From: Candidatus Desantisiibacteriota bacterium
GTDB taxonomy: Bacteria; JACRDZ01
Assembly: GCA_016209155.1 (NCBI GenBank)
Contig: JACQWU010000059.1
Coordinates: forward strand, 1-5,380
DNA: 5,380 bases
Direction: 5' to 3'
Part shown: positions 1 through 4,534 of the stretch, in pieces
Layout of the letters: every line of letters begins with the position of its first letter
Position numbering within the stretch: the first letter of the stretch is position 1
Program-made: the position numbers and the translations under genes
Notes under the pieces: generated by a model
What the model saw: only the letters and a program-made list of their open reading frames with translations
The model's database searches: none
Told to the model about the DNA's origin: nothing

Positions 1-5
1 CAAAT

Positions 6-73
6 CCCTTTTTAAAGAAAAAAGGGGCGATTTTAGCTTTAAAACGCAAGCAAAATTGCTAAAATCGGGTTTG
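6..73. repeat. Nested inverted repeats upstream of the promoter
   Basis: A perfect 10-base inverted repeat, CGATTTTAGC at 28-37 and GCTAAAATCG at 58-67, encloses a 20-base spacer. A second potential hairpin pairs CCCTTTTT (6-13) with AAAAAGGG (19-26). CAAATCCC at 1-8 could also pair, with one bulged T, with GGGTTTG at 67-73, so the whole block may fold as one structure or as competing ones. It could be the terminator of a gene lying before the window, or a leader or operator element. No U-run directly follows the main stem, so a simple intrinsic terminator is not certain. Confidence 0.5.
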
Positions 74-131
74 TGCAATAGGCTCTATAAAAAATCTTTA
101 TTTTTTAGTAAATAAGAACATAATATTTTTC

Positions 132-160
132 TTGACAAATAATAAGAAATATATTATACT
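132..160 (+). promoter_or_regulatory. Sigma-70-type promoter for the zinc-ribbon genes
   Basis: A perfect -35 box TTGACA lies at 132-137 and a near-consensus -10 box TATACT at 155-160, with the optimal 17-base spacing. Transcription would start near 167, giving a short leader before the SD GGAGG at 175-179 and the ATG at 186. It is the clearest promoter in the window and probably drives 186-497 and perhaps the genes beyond. Confidence 0.8.
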
Positions 161-185
161 TATGATAAAGAAATGGAGGTAAAAT

Positions 186-299
186 ATGACCATGCTTAAA
201 TGTAAGAGATGTGGATGGATTTGGGTACCAAGAATAAAAAATGTGAAATTATGTCCTCATTGCAAAAGTTATTGCTGGAATAAATCTAAAGAAAAATAA
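186..299 (+). CDS. Small zinc-ribbon protein, 37 aa
   Basis: A complete 37-residue gene starts at ATG 186 behind GGAGG at 175-179. The protein has two zinc knuckles, CKRCGW (Cys6, Cys9) and LCPHC (Cys23, Cys26), separated by the segment WVPR, with an extra Cys30 and a basic tail. This arrangement (CxRCG, W-x-PR, CPxCKS, W-N-K) matches the common stand-alone bacterial and archaeal small zinc-ribbon type, which is usually annotated only as hypothetical. By analogy it binds one zinc ion through four cysteines; the partner (DNA, RNA or protein) is unknown. The first gene after the promoter, it ends in TAA directly abutting the next ATG. The good promoter and complete motif suggest it is intact. 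Confidence 0.8.
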   Translation: MTMLKCKRCGWIWVPRIKNVKLCPHCKSYCWNKSKEK

Positions 300-497
300 A
301 TGAAACGTAAAATATTGCATTGTCCTAAATGCGGTCAGTTTTTATTATTTAAAAAAGAATACGTTTATTGGCATAGATATGATTGTAAATGTGGTATAAT
401 ATTTTTAACATTAGGACGCGAGCCTTCTCAAATAGAAAGAATTGAAGTGGAAATTATAAAATCTAAATTTAAAAAAGTTTTTATAGAAAAATTATGA
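300..497 (+). CDS. Second small Cys-knuckle protein, 65 aa
   Basis: This 65-residue basic protein begins at the ATG touching the TAA of the preceding gene (297-299) and lies in the same reading frame. Cys8/Cys11 (CPKCG) and Cys29/Cys31 (CKCG) could form one zinc site, with an aromatic linker between them (YVYWHRYD). The C-terminal half is Lys-rich and probably helical. No convincing SD precedes the ATG, so it is probably translated by termination-reinitiation from 186-299; rare readthrough of the single UAA would give a two-domain protein of about 103 residues. I recognise no specific family beyond a zinc-ribbon-like fold. Codon use is very A+T rich, like its neighbour. Function unknown. Confidence 0.65.
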   Translation: MKRKILHCPKCGQFLLFKKEYVYWHRYDCKCGIIFLTLGREPSQIERIEVEIIKSKFKKVFIEKL

Positions 498-653
498 CTA
501 AATGTGAGATAAAATATAAAATATTAAAATTAAGTTAAAACTGGATTAATAGGATAGCCTGCATTAGATAGTTGGTATTTTATATATCGAAGAGAAATTA
601 ATATTTTTAAAAATAAAAAAGAGCTTGGTAAAAAAATAAATTTAAAAAAATAA
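494..653 (+). pseudogene. Possible decayed small gene between the zinc-ribbon genes and the peptidase remnant
   Basis: An ATG at 494 overlaps the TGA of the preceding gene and opens MTKCEIKYKILKLS before a TAA at 536. In another frame, KTGLIG (537-554) is followed by a TAG at 555-557. The same frame then stays open through PALDSWYFIYRREINIF and KNKKELGKKINLKK to a TAA at 651-653. The last stretch looks protein-like and ends just before the next SD, which suggests one small gene broken by a frameshift and a nonsense change. The region is so A+T rich that chance open frames are possible. Nothing else is visible in 498-660. Confidence 0.25.
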
Positions 654-662
654 GGAGAAAAT

Positions 663-1163
663 ATAAATATCGAAGTAATGATAGTTCCGTGAGAACGCTT
701 TATGCAGATATATTATCTGAAGCTCAAGGAGTGTACAACGGCATACACAAACTCTCAGAAATAAAGATATTTATCAGAGCAGCGAAGGCATGTTCTAAAT
801 TTAATTAAAGATTAAAAGAAGGTAGTTAATAAAGATTTAGTTGTTACAAATGCGATGCCTGGATTTGGCTGGCACGCATACGGATTAGCGGTGGATTATG
901 TCTTTGATGGCAATCTTCAGAAAATTGGATTGCAATGGTCATGGGATGATGCGGATTTAACGAAGCCAGGAAAGCAACCTTTACCGTGGAAAAGATTAGG
1001 CGGACTTGGAGCTTCGCTAGGATTAGAATGGGCGGGTTACTGGAAGCATTTTCCAGAATGTCCGCATTTTCAATCTGTTTATGGACTAAAAATAACACAG
1101 GTGTATAATATTCTTATCAATGAGGGATTGCCTGCTGTGTGGAAAATTTTAGATAAAAAATAA
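663..1163 (+). pseudogene. Broken M15-family metallopeptidase (endolysin type)
   Basis: The 3' part (855-1163) encodes the active-site half of a VanY/L-Ala-D-Glu-type M15 peptidase: WHAYGLAVD supplies zinc ligands His7 and Asp14 (numbered from Met855), and LEWAGYWKHFPECPHFQ supplies Glu68 and zinc ligand His71. This family cuts peptidoglycan stem peptides and commonly serves as phage endolysin. The N-terminal half is damaged. An SD AAGGAG (652-657) faces ATA at 663 where ATG would be expected. A one-base loss near 671 shifts the frame into SSVRTLYADILSEAQGVYNG, which resembles the usual N-terminus. That frame ends at TAA 806-808, and the open frame for the active-site half resumes only at about 816, apparently after an internal deletion. 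No SD precedes ATG 855, so a functional product is doubtful. No signal peptide is seen. Confidence 0.75.
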
Positions 1164-1181
1164 ATTAAAAGAGGTGAATAC

Positions 1182-1316
1182 ATGACCGATATGGAAAAGC
1201 TCCAGTGGAAACTGGATAATATGACGGAGTCAGAACCGGAACCGGAAACCTTTGACGATTGCGCCGGTTGTCAACAAGGCCGGACAACATGCTGGACGTG
1301 TCCAGTAATAAACTAA
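1182..1316 (+). CDS. Small acidic protein with two CxxC motifs, 44 aa
   Basis: This short gene starts at ATG 1182 behind GAGGTG at 1171-1176 and ends at TAA 1314-1316, inside the region just before the SD of the FISUMP gene. The product has an N-terminal segment rich in Lys/Glu/Trp, a SEPEPEPE-like acidic Pro-Glu stretch around residues 17-22, then CAGC (27-30) and CWTC (37-40), which could bind one zinc. The good SD, tight spacing and the cysteine pattern argue that it is real rather than chance. I recognise no family and cannot assign a function. Confidence 0.6.
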   Translation: MTDMEKLQWKLDNMTESEPEPETFDDCAGCQQGRTTCWTCPVIN

Positions 1317-1322
1317 AAGGAG

Positions 1323-1503
1323 GTGGAATATGGAAAAATTAATTGACATTGACGGCAATGCGTATTCGACTGTCCAGATTGGCAATCAAATTTGGACAAC
1401 AAAAAACCTCAGTACCACAAAATTTAATGACGGTACAGTCATACCTAATGTTATTGATGATGAGCAATGGTCAAAACTTATTACTCCCGGCTATTGTTTT
1501 TAT
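1323..1503 (+). repeat. Long direct repeat, copy 1 (5' end of FISUMP gene 1)
   Basis: The segment from the SD/start region (1323-1347) and then 1371-1503 recurs at 2917-2941 and 2944-3076. The 133-base block 1371-1503 differs from its partner by only two substitutions (1437 A versus G, 1481 T versus C). The 25-base start block differs by two. Copy 1 carries 21 more bases between the blocks, which encode IDGNAYS. Beyond 1503 the identity falls sharply. Confidence 0.9.
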
Positions 1504-1869
1504 GACAACACTGCAGATATATCCGCACGGGAGAAGTATGGAGCATTGTACAACTGGTATGCGGTGGATACGAAGAAACTGGCTCCTACGGGTTGGCATG
1601 TTCCTACGGATGCGGAATGGCAGACATTGTCGGATTTTCTTGGTGGAGATGGTGTGGCAAGGATAGAGATGTTTGAAGAATTTCTGTGTGGTTATCGTGG
1701 TTATGGTGCTAATTTCGATTACCAGGATTGTATTGGTGGTTGGTGGAGCACTGCTGAGTCCGATGCGTTACATGCGTACAGTCGTAATCTCTACTACAGG
1801 GATAGTATCCTGAATAGGGATGACGATGATAAGGTGTATGGATTCTCTGTCAGGTTGATAAAAGATTAA
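1330..1869 (+). CDS. FISUMP-domain protein 1, 179 aa
   Basis: The gene starts at ATG 1330 with an excellent SD, AAAAGGAGGTGG at 1315-1326. The sequence carries the hallmarks of the Fibrobacter succinogenes major paralogous (FISUMP, TIGR02145-type) domain in order: VQIGNQIWTTKNL, PGYCFYDN, KYGALYNWYAV, LAPTGWHVPTDAEW, CGYRGYG, GGWWST and a terminal GFSVRLIKD. Family proteins are usually secreted or surface proteins of unknown activity; this one has no signal peptide, which fits a virion or accessory protein rather than a Sec-exported one. Compared with copy 2 it lacks about 18 residues between SDFL and GYR, including the usual NESGFSAL core, so it may be a shortened or defective version. It is followed after 12 bases by the membrane protein gene at 1882. 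An adhesin-like role is inference. Confidence 0.85.
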   Translation: MEKLIDIDGNAYSTVQIGNQIWTTKNLSTTKFNDGTVIPNVIDDEQWSKLITPGYCFYDNTADISAREKYGALYNWYAVDTKKLAPTGWHVPTDAEWQTLSDFLGGDGVARIEMFEEFLCGYRGYGANFDYQDCIGGWWSTAESDALHAYSRNLYYRDSILNRDDDDKVYGFSVRLIKD

Positions 1870-1881
1870 GGAGAATAAAAA

Positions 1882-2085
1882 ATGAGCGACCAGAAAACAA
1901 TCATAGCAATTTGGCTGACTGCCATTTTTACAGCGATGATAATTTACTTTTTTCTCGTCCGCTTTGGCGATCAGGCGGGAGAGATCAAGCGCCTGCAAGT
2001 ACATATCAGCAGATTGGAATCCACGATTATTGAATATCAAAAAGCAATACCTGATACAATGTTATCAGCAGGGGAAATGCCATAA
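1882..2085 (+). CDS. Small membrane protein with coiled-coil tail, 67 aa
   Basis: ATG 1882 is preceded by AAGGAG (1868-1873) overlapping the stop of FISUMP gene 1, so translation is probably coupled. Residues 7-26 form one hydrophobic transmembrane helix, followed by Arg27 and a predicted amphipathic coiled coil at about 28-56 (GEIKRLQVHISRLESTIIEY). This single N-terminal anchor plus helical tail resembles inner-membrane spanins and other small phage lysis proteins in layout only; no family signature is visible. With a peptidase remnant upstream and another small membrane gene downstream, a lysis-related role is possible but unproven. Confidence 0.7.
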   Translation: MSDQKTIIAIWLTAIFTAMIIYFFLVRFGDQAGEIKRLQVHISRLESTIIEYQKAIPDTMLSAGEMP

Positions 2086-2099
2086 ATCAGGAGGAGTAA

Positions 2100-2213
2100 A
2101 TGGATAAGCACAGAATCTTCTTCGCGGGCTTTGGCTGCGGAATATTTTTTTGGTGGTTTATAGGCTTGATAATTGAAGCATGGCGAGAAGCAAGGAGGGG
2201 GAAAGTAAAATGA
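2100..2213 (+). CDS. Small membrane protein, 37 aa
   Basis: This gene has a strong SD (CAGGAGGAG, 2088-2096) before ATG 2100 and ends in TGA 2211-2213, which overlaps the next ATG (2210) in an ATGA junction typical of translational coupling. The protein starts MDKHRIFFAGFGCGIFF and has one hydrophobic, aromatic-rich helix at about residues 6-25, followed by a basic tail (EAWREARRGKVK). A truncated relative occurs at 5116-5169, so this is a duplicated gene family within the element. Function unknown; a small phage membrane protein. Confidence 0.65.
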   Translation: MDKHRIFFAGFGCGIFFWWFIGLIIEAWREARRGKVK

Positions 2214-2380
2214 AATACATTAAAAGGCCGGAAATTGTTCAGGCATTCCAGTGGAAAGGATCTCTGGATGCGGGGATATATCCGCAATGGTTCGATGAGC
2301 TGGTCAGTCGCAAAAGATTTACAACACATAGCTTAAATAACATAATTTTTACAGAAAATAATTATGTCTATGTGGTGTAA
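2210..2380 (+). CDS. Truncated phage protein of the MKY-K-P/AFQW type, 56 aa
   Basis: The start chosen is ATG 2210, because AAGGAGGGGG lies at 2191-2200 and because family members begin MKYxKRP-x-x-x-AFQW. An upstream in-frame ATG at 2180 would run through the SD itself. The protein matches the N-terminus of a common phage protein of unknown function (MKYIKRPEIVQAFQWKG, then PQWFDEL), which normally continues to a motif like YxVRG near its C-terminus. Here the frame stops at TAA 2378-2380 directly after NNYVYVV, and the expected motif appears in another frame as VIRGIAENVFEK at 2377-2412. The gene is therefore probably frameshifted and C-terminally truncated. It is coupled to 2100-2213 by the ATGA overlap. 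Confidence 0.65.
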   Translation: MKYIKRPEIVQAFQWKGSLDAGIYPQWFDELVSRKRFTTHSLNNIIFTENNYVYVV

Positions 2381-2398
2381 TTAGAGGTATTGCAGAAA

Positions 2399-2656
2399 AT
2401 GTTTTTGAAAAAATACTACTGCTCAAATCCTAAGTGGTATTGGGTGGCCGATCAGATCGGCGGCATTCTGTACGTCAATGATAATTTTTACAGTATGGAA
2501 AATATTGTTAATTGCCTAAAGCTGAATGTTACCGCAAAGGATTTATTTGCATGGTACACTAATAGCGTTGACGAGGCGATGAAAGGTGGTTCAATTAATC
2601 TGGTAAATTGGCTAAAATTAAAGAAAGGAGAAAGACTATGGGCGGAGGAAATTTAA
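2399..2656 (+). CDS. Small phage-type protein of unknown function, 85 aa
   Basis: ATG 2399 is preferred because GAGGT at 2384-2388 is well placed for it; a TTG at 2390 would lie only one base after that SD. The frame is the same as that of the preceding gene and is separated from it by a single TAA (2378-2380), so this could be the second half of one broken gene. The protein has an aromatic N-terminus (KKYYCSNPKWYWV), a central ILYVNDNFYSMENIV and a C-terminal SVDEAMKGGSINLVNW segment. This reminds me of short accessory proteins of tailed phages, but I cannot name a family. Its end overlaps the next gene by 19 bases. Confidence 0.6.
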   Translation: MFLKKYYCSNPKWYWVADQIGGILYVNDNFYSMENIVNCLKLNVTAKDLFAWYTNSVDEAMKGGSINLVNWLKLKKGERLWAEEI

Positions 2657-2940
2657 ATCATGCATATTTTCGTGTCAATGACATAGTAGACGATATTAAG
2701 AGACAGATGACCACGCCGTTACATCGGGCTTTCGCGGAGCATCTGTTAAAAGTATCAAAGGCGTTGCACGATTTGGAATGGATGTTTTCGGGCGATACGA
2801 AGCCAGGGGATGAAGTTGAATCTATCCGTGCGATTGTATCTCCACAGGAAGAACTGGCGCATACTATAGAGAGAGCTAATATAGTACTGGCGGAATTGAA
2901 AGATTGTCTTGAAAGAGTGGAACATGGAAAAGTTAATTGA
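2638..2940 (+). CDS. MGGG-type small phage protein, 100 aa
   Basis: ATG 2638 is chosen over the in-frame ATG 2608 because AAAGGAG lies at 2623-2629 and because the protein then begins MGGGN with an aromatic YF-R-V-x-DI segment, a start I associate with a family of small phage hypothetical proteins. The rest is predicted all-helical: a helix near residues 16-45 containing LHDLEWMFSGD, and a C-terminal helix (ELAHTIERANIVLAELKDCLERV). No catalytic motif is seen. The last residues (VEHGKVN) are encoded by the start region of FISUMP gene 2, read in another frame, so the original C-terminus was probably replaced when that copy arrived. Confidence 0.7.
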   Translation: MGGGNLNHAYFRVNDIVDDIKRQMTTPLHRAFAEHLLKVSKALHDLEWMFSGDTKPGDEVESIRAIVSPQEELAHTIERANIVLAELKDCLERVEHGKVN

Positions 2941-3076
2941 CGTTGTCCAGATTGGCAATCAAATTTGGACAACAAAAAACCTCAGTACCACAAAATTTAA
3001 TGACGGTACGGTCATACCTAATGTTATTGATGATGAGCAATGGTCAAAACTTACTACTCCCGGCTATTGTTTTTAT
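2917..3076 (+). repeat. Long direct repeat, copy 2 (5' end of FISUMP gene 2)
   Basis: This is the partner of 1323-1503. It includes the start region 2917-2941 and the 133-base block 2944-3076 with two mismatches to copy 1. It lacks 21 bases present in copy 1. Its left edge lies inside the 3' end of the gene at 2638, so it marks a likely recombination junction. Confidence 0.9.
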
Positions 3077-3496
3077 TACAATACGACCGATGTTAAGGCG
3101 CAGAAGAAATACGGCGTTTTATATAACTGGTATGCTCTGGAAAAACTTGCTCCCGCTGGTTGGCATATACCAACTGATGCAGAATGGCAGACGCTGTCAG
3201 ATTATCTTAGAGAAGATGCTATAGCGAGAGGAAAAATAAACGAGGCGGGAAATTGGCAATTATCCGATGTCGGAGCAATTAATGAGAGCGGATTCTCTGC
3301 TCTTTTGAGTGGTTACCGTCAGATCAATGGTTATTTCACTAATCAGAGTTACAGCGATAACTGGTGGAGCGCTACGATGTCCGATGCGTCAGTCGCGTAC
3401 GCATACTATCGTACCACTTCCCACTATCCCGACTACCTGCCTAGGTACTGCATCAATAAAACATGCGGGTTCTCTATCCGATTAGTGAAGGATTAA
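2924..3496 (+). CDS. FISUMP-domain protein 2, 190 aa
   Basis: The start is taken as ATG 2924 (MEKLIDVVQIG) by comparison with paralogue 1; an upstream in-frame ATG at 2909 is possible. The SD is weak (AAAGAGTGG, 2912-2920), and the gene overlaps the previous one by 17 bases, so coupling is likely. It keeps the whole FISUMP series: IGNQIWTTKNL, PGYCFYYN, KYGVLYNWYA, LAPAGWHIPTDAEW, INESGFSALLSGYR, DNWWSA and a final GFSIRLVKD. It lacks seven N-terminal residues of paralogue 1 but retains the 18-residue core that paralogue 1 has lost, so it is the more complete copy. The region after WWSA is rich in Tyr, Thr, Ser and His and is the part most different from paralogue 1. No signal peptide. Probable binding or surface protein; activity unknown. 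Confidence 0.85.
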   Translation: MEKLIDVVQIGNQIWTTKNLSTTKFNDGTVIPNVIDDEQWSKLTTPGYCFYYNTTDVKAQKKYGVLYNWYALEKLAPAGWHIPTDAEWQTLSDYLREDAIARGKINEAGNWQLSDVGAINESGFSALLSGYRQINGYFTNQSYSDNWWSATMSDASVAYAYYRTTSHYPDYLPRYCINKTCGFSIRLVKD

Positions 3497-3514
3497 AATG
3501 ACGAAAGCAAGAAA

Positions 3515-3688
3515 ATGAAAAACAAAAATACATGTAAAAGTTGTAAATGATTTCATTTAACTTACAAATTTGCATGGTATTGTTTATCTTGTATTCGACA
3601 ATGTAAAGATAATTTTGAATTTGGACCAGTAGATATTAAATGGCTTAAAAATATAAAAAACTATGAGGAGATTAAAAATGAAAAATAA
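3515..3688 (+). pseudogene. Small Cys-rich gene interrupted by an in-frame TGA
   Basis: ATG 3515 opens MKNKNTCKSCK and meets TGA at 3548-3550. The same frame then stays open for 45 codons, beginning FHLTYKFAWYCLSCIRQC and continuing with KDNFEFGPVDIKWL, to TAA 3686-3688. If the TGA is read as Trp (one base from TGG), the result is a 57-residue protein with CxxC, CxxC and a further Cys, a sensible zinc-knuckle design. Its end overlaps the start of the next gene, as elsewhere in the window. TGA serves as a normal stop for other genes here (for example 2213, 2940, 5119), so a nonsense mutation or sequencing error is the simplest reading. No strong SD precedes ATG 3515. Confidence 0.55.
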
Positions 3689-4235
3689 AGAATCCTATAT
3701 CTATCATCACCCATGCGGGTTTGATGTTTCGCTTACATCGTTTCTAAATTATTGTCATGCAACGGATTACTATAAGTTTTCTCCTACTGTTATAAATAAT
3801 AAAGAAAAGCACCCTATCTGTAATGGAGCAGGTCCGGCAGGATATGGTGCTATTGTACCAGATAAGATTTGGGGATTATCAATTACTGAAACTGCTAATG
3901 GTCATGATTGGAACTATCAGTTCGGAGAGACTTTAGAAGATAAAGAACAGGCAGATAGAACTTTTAGAGATAACATGGATCGTATTATTAGAATGGCATT
4001 TATGATTTCCATTCAAAAAGCGGAAAAATCTAATATAATTTTAAGACCGCTTTTGATCAAAAAAGCCAGAACTCTATACAATTTAAGATTATCTTGCGCT
4101 GATAAAATTTATTATAAGGCAGTTCAAATAGGAGGGAAATCTGCTTTTTGGGATAAAGGTATTTGTGATTTTACATGGGATAATATATCTCCTATTGATA
4201 CAAATCAAATGATTCTTCCTATAGTCTGCGCATAA
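3678..4235 (+). CDS. Phage protein with phospholipase A2-like His-Asp motif, 185 aa
   Basis: ATG 3678 is chosen because GAGGAG at 3665-3670 is well placed for it; an ATG at 3663 would lie before the SD. The N-terminal half contains HHPCGFDVSL, then CNGAGPAGYGAIVPDKIWGL (residues 48-67) and ITETANGHDWNYQFG (69-83). The Gly-rich loop followed by His76-Asp77 and Tyr80 resembles the calcium loop and HD catalytic dyad of prokaryotic phospholipase A2-like proteins and matches a class of phage/prophage proteins I recall with the pattern NG-GxxG-VPD-x-GLxIxExxxxHD. The C-terminal half is helical (TFRDNMDRII to YYKAVQIGG) and ends in an Asp/Trp-rich tail. No signal peptide. A membrane-lipid hydrolase role, for instance in entry or lysis, is inference. 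Composition is more A+T rich than the FISUMP genes. Confidence 0.7.
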   Translation: MKNKESYIYHHPCGFDVSLTSFLNYCHATDYYKFSPTVINNKEKHPICNGAGPAGYGAIVPDKIWGLSITETANGHDWNYQFGETLEDKEQADRTFRDNMDRIIRMAFMISIQKAEKSNIILRPLLIKKARTLYNLRLSCADKIYYKAVQIGGKSAFWDKGICDFTWDNISPIDTNQMILPIVCA

Positions 4236-4331
4236 AACGGTTAATCTAGAGTTAATCGGGCTTGATGGGGGCTTTTTAAACTCAGGCTATTTGTAAAGGG
4301 TGGACAAGAAAAGAAATTAAAGTAGTGCTAG

Positions 4332-4377
4332 ATCAGTGTACGGAGGGAGATTATGATAATCTACTCCGTACGCTGAT
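4332..4377. repeat. Long two-part hairpin
   Basis: ATCAGTGTACGGAG (4332-4345) pairs with CTCCGTACGCTGAT (4364-4377) over 14 positions with a single G-T wobble. After a small internal loop an inner stem AGATTA (4348-4353) pairs with TAATCT (4357-4362) around a three-base loop. It is the strongest inverted repeat in the window. The near-symmetry across both strands suits either an RNA hairpin (terminator or mRNA-processing site, although the T-run near 4395 is 18 bases away) or a DNA palindrome bound by a protein. Confidence 0.7.
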
Positions 4378-4442
4378 GAATTATTGTTGGTAGATTTTTA
4401 AATATGTTAACTTTGTGTGTTTATTATTTAATAAGTTAAAAG

Positions 4443-4494
4443 GAGAGTGGAGTGTGGAAATAAAAGGAGTAATGAGAGCAGGTTTTCCACTCTC
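4443..4494. repeat. Hairpin with two competing 5' arms
   Basis: GAGAGTGGA (4443-4451) is perfectly complementary to TCCACTCTC (4486-4494). A second arm, GTGGAAA (4454-4460), is complementary to TTTCCAC (4484-4490), which overlaps the same 3' strand. The two pairings exclude each other, as in attenuators or switching leaders, and the SD and start of the possible 16-codon peptide fall in this segment. Confidence 0.5.
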
Positions 4495-4534
4495 ACAGCG
4501 GTGATAATTTACATTAAAAATCAGGAGAGATACT

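Larger units (their letters stand above)
4236..4534. other. Non-coding region with two hairpins and a possible leader peptide
   Basis: About 300 bases separate the HD-motif gene from the Asp-box gene. They hold a direct repeat GTTAATC (4240-4246 and 4252-4258), a long hairpin at 4332-4377, a second hairpin at 4443-4494 and a T-rich stretch near 4395. A 16-codon frame starting GTG at 4454 and ending TGA at 4502-4504 (MEIKGVMRAGFPLSQR if GTG is read as Met) has a good SD, AAAAGGAG at 4438-4445, and lies across the second hairpin. I find no promoter of consensus quality and no longer gene. Confidence 0.5.

Noticed and set aside
844-1098. 84-codon open frame on the minus strand opposite the M15 peptidase half
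   Set aside because: It lies fully antisense to a segment with clear M15 active-site motifs, has no SD and shows no recognisable protein features.
1343-1666. 107-codon + strand frame overlapping FISUMP gene 1, with a similar overlapping frame at 2937-3224
   Set aside because: The two frames resemble each other only because the underlying FISUMP DNA is duplicated; the FISUMP frame carries the family motifs.
2658-2975. 105-codon open frame on the minus strand opposite the MGGG-type gene
   Set aside because: The + strand frame has a good SD and a family-like N-terminus; the antisense frame is low-complexity Ser/Cys-rich and lacks a start site context.
1323-3076. The long direct repeats as ends of a transposon or composite element
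   Set aside because: They are coding paralogues in the same orientation; no transposase, terminal inverted repeat or target duplication is visible.
4236-4534. CRISPR array, tRNA or origin
   Set aside because: No regularly spaced repeats, cloverleaf or clustered iterons are present; only two hairpins and one short heptamer repeat.
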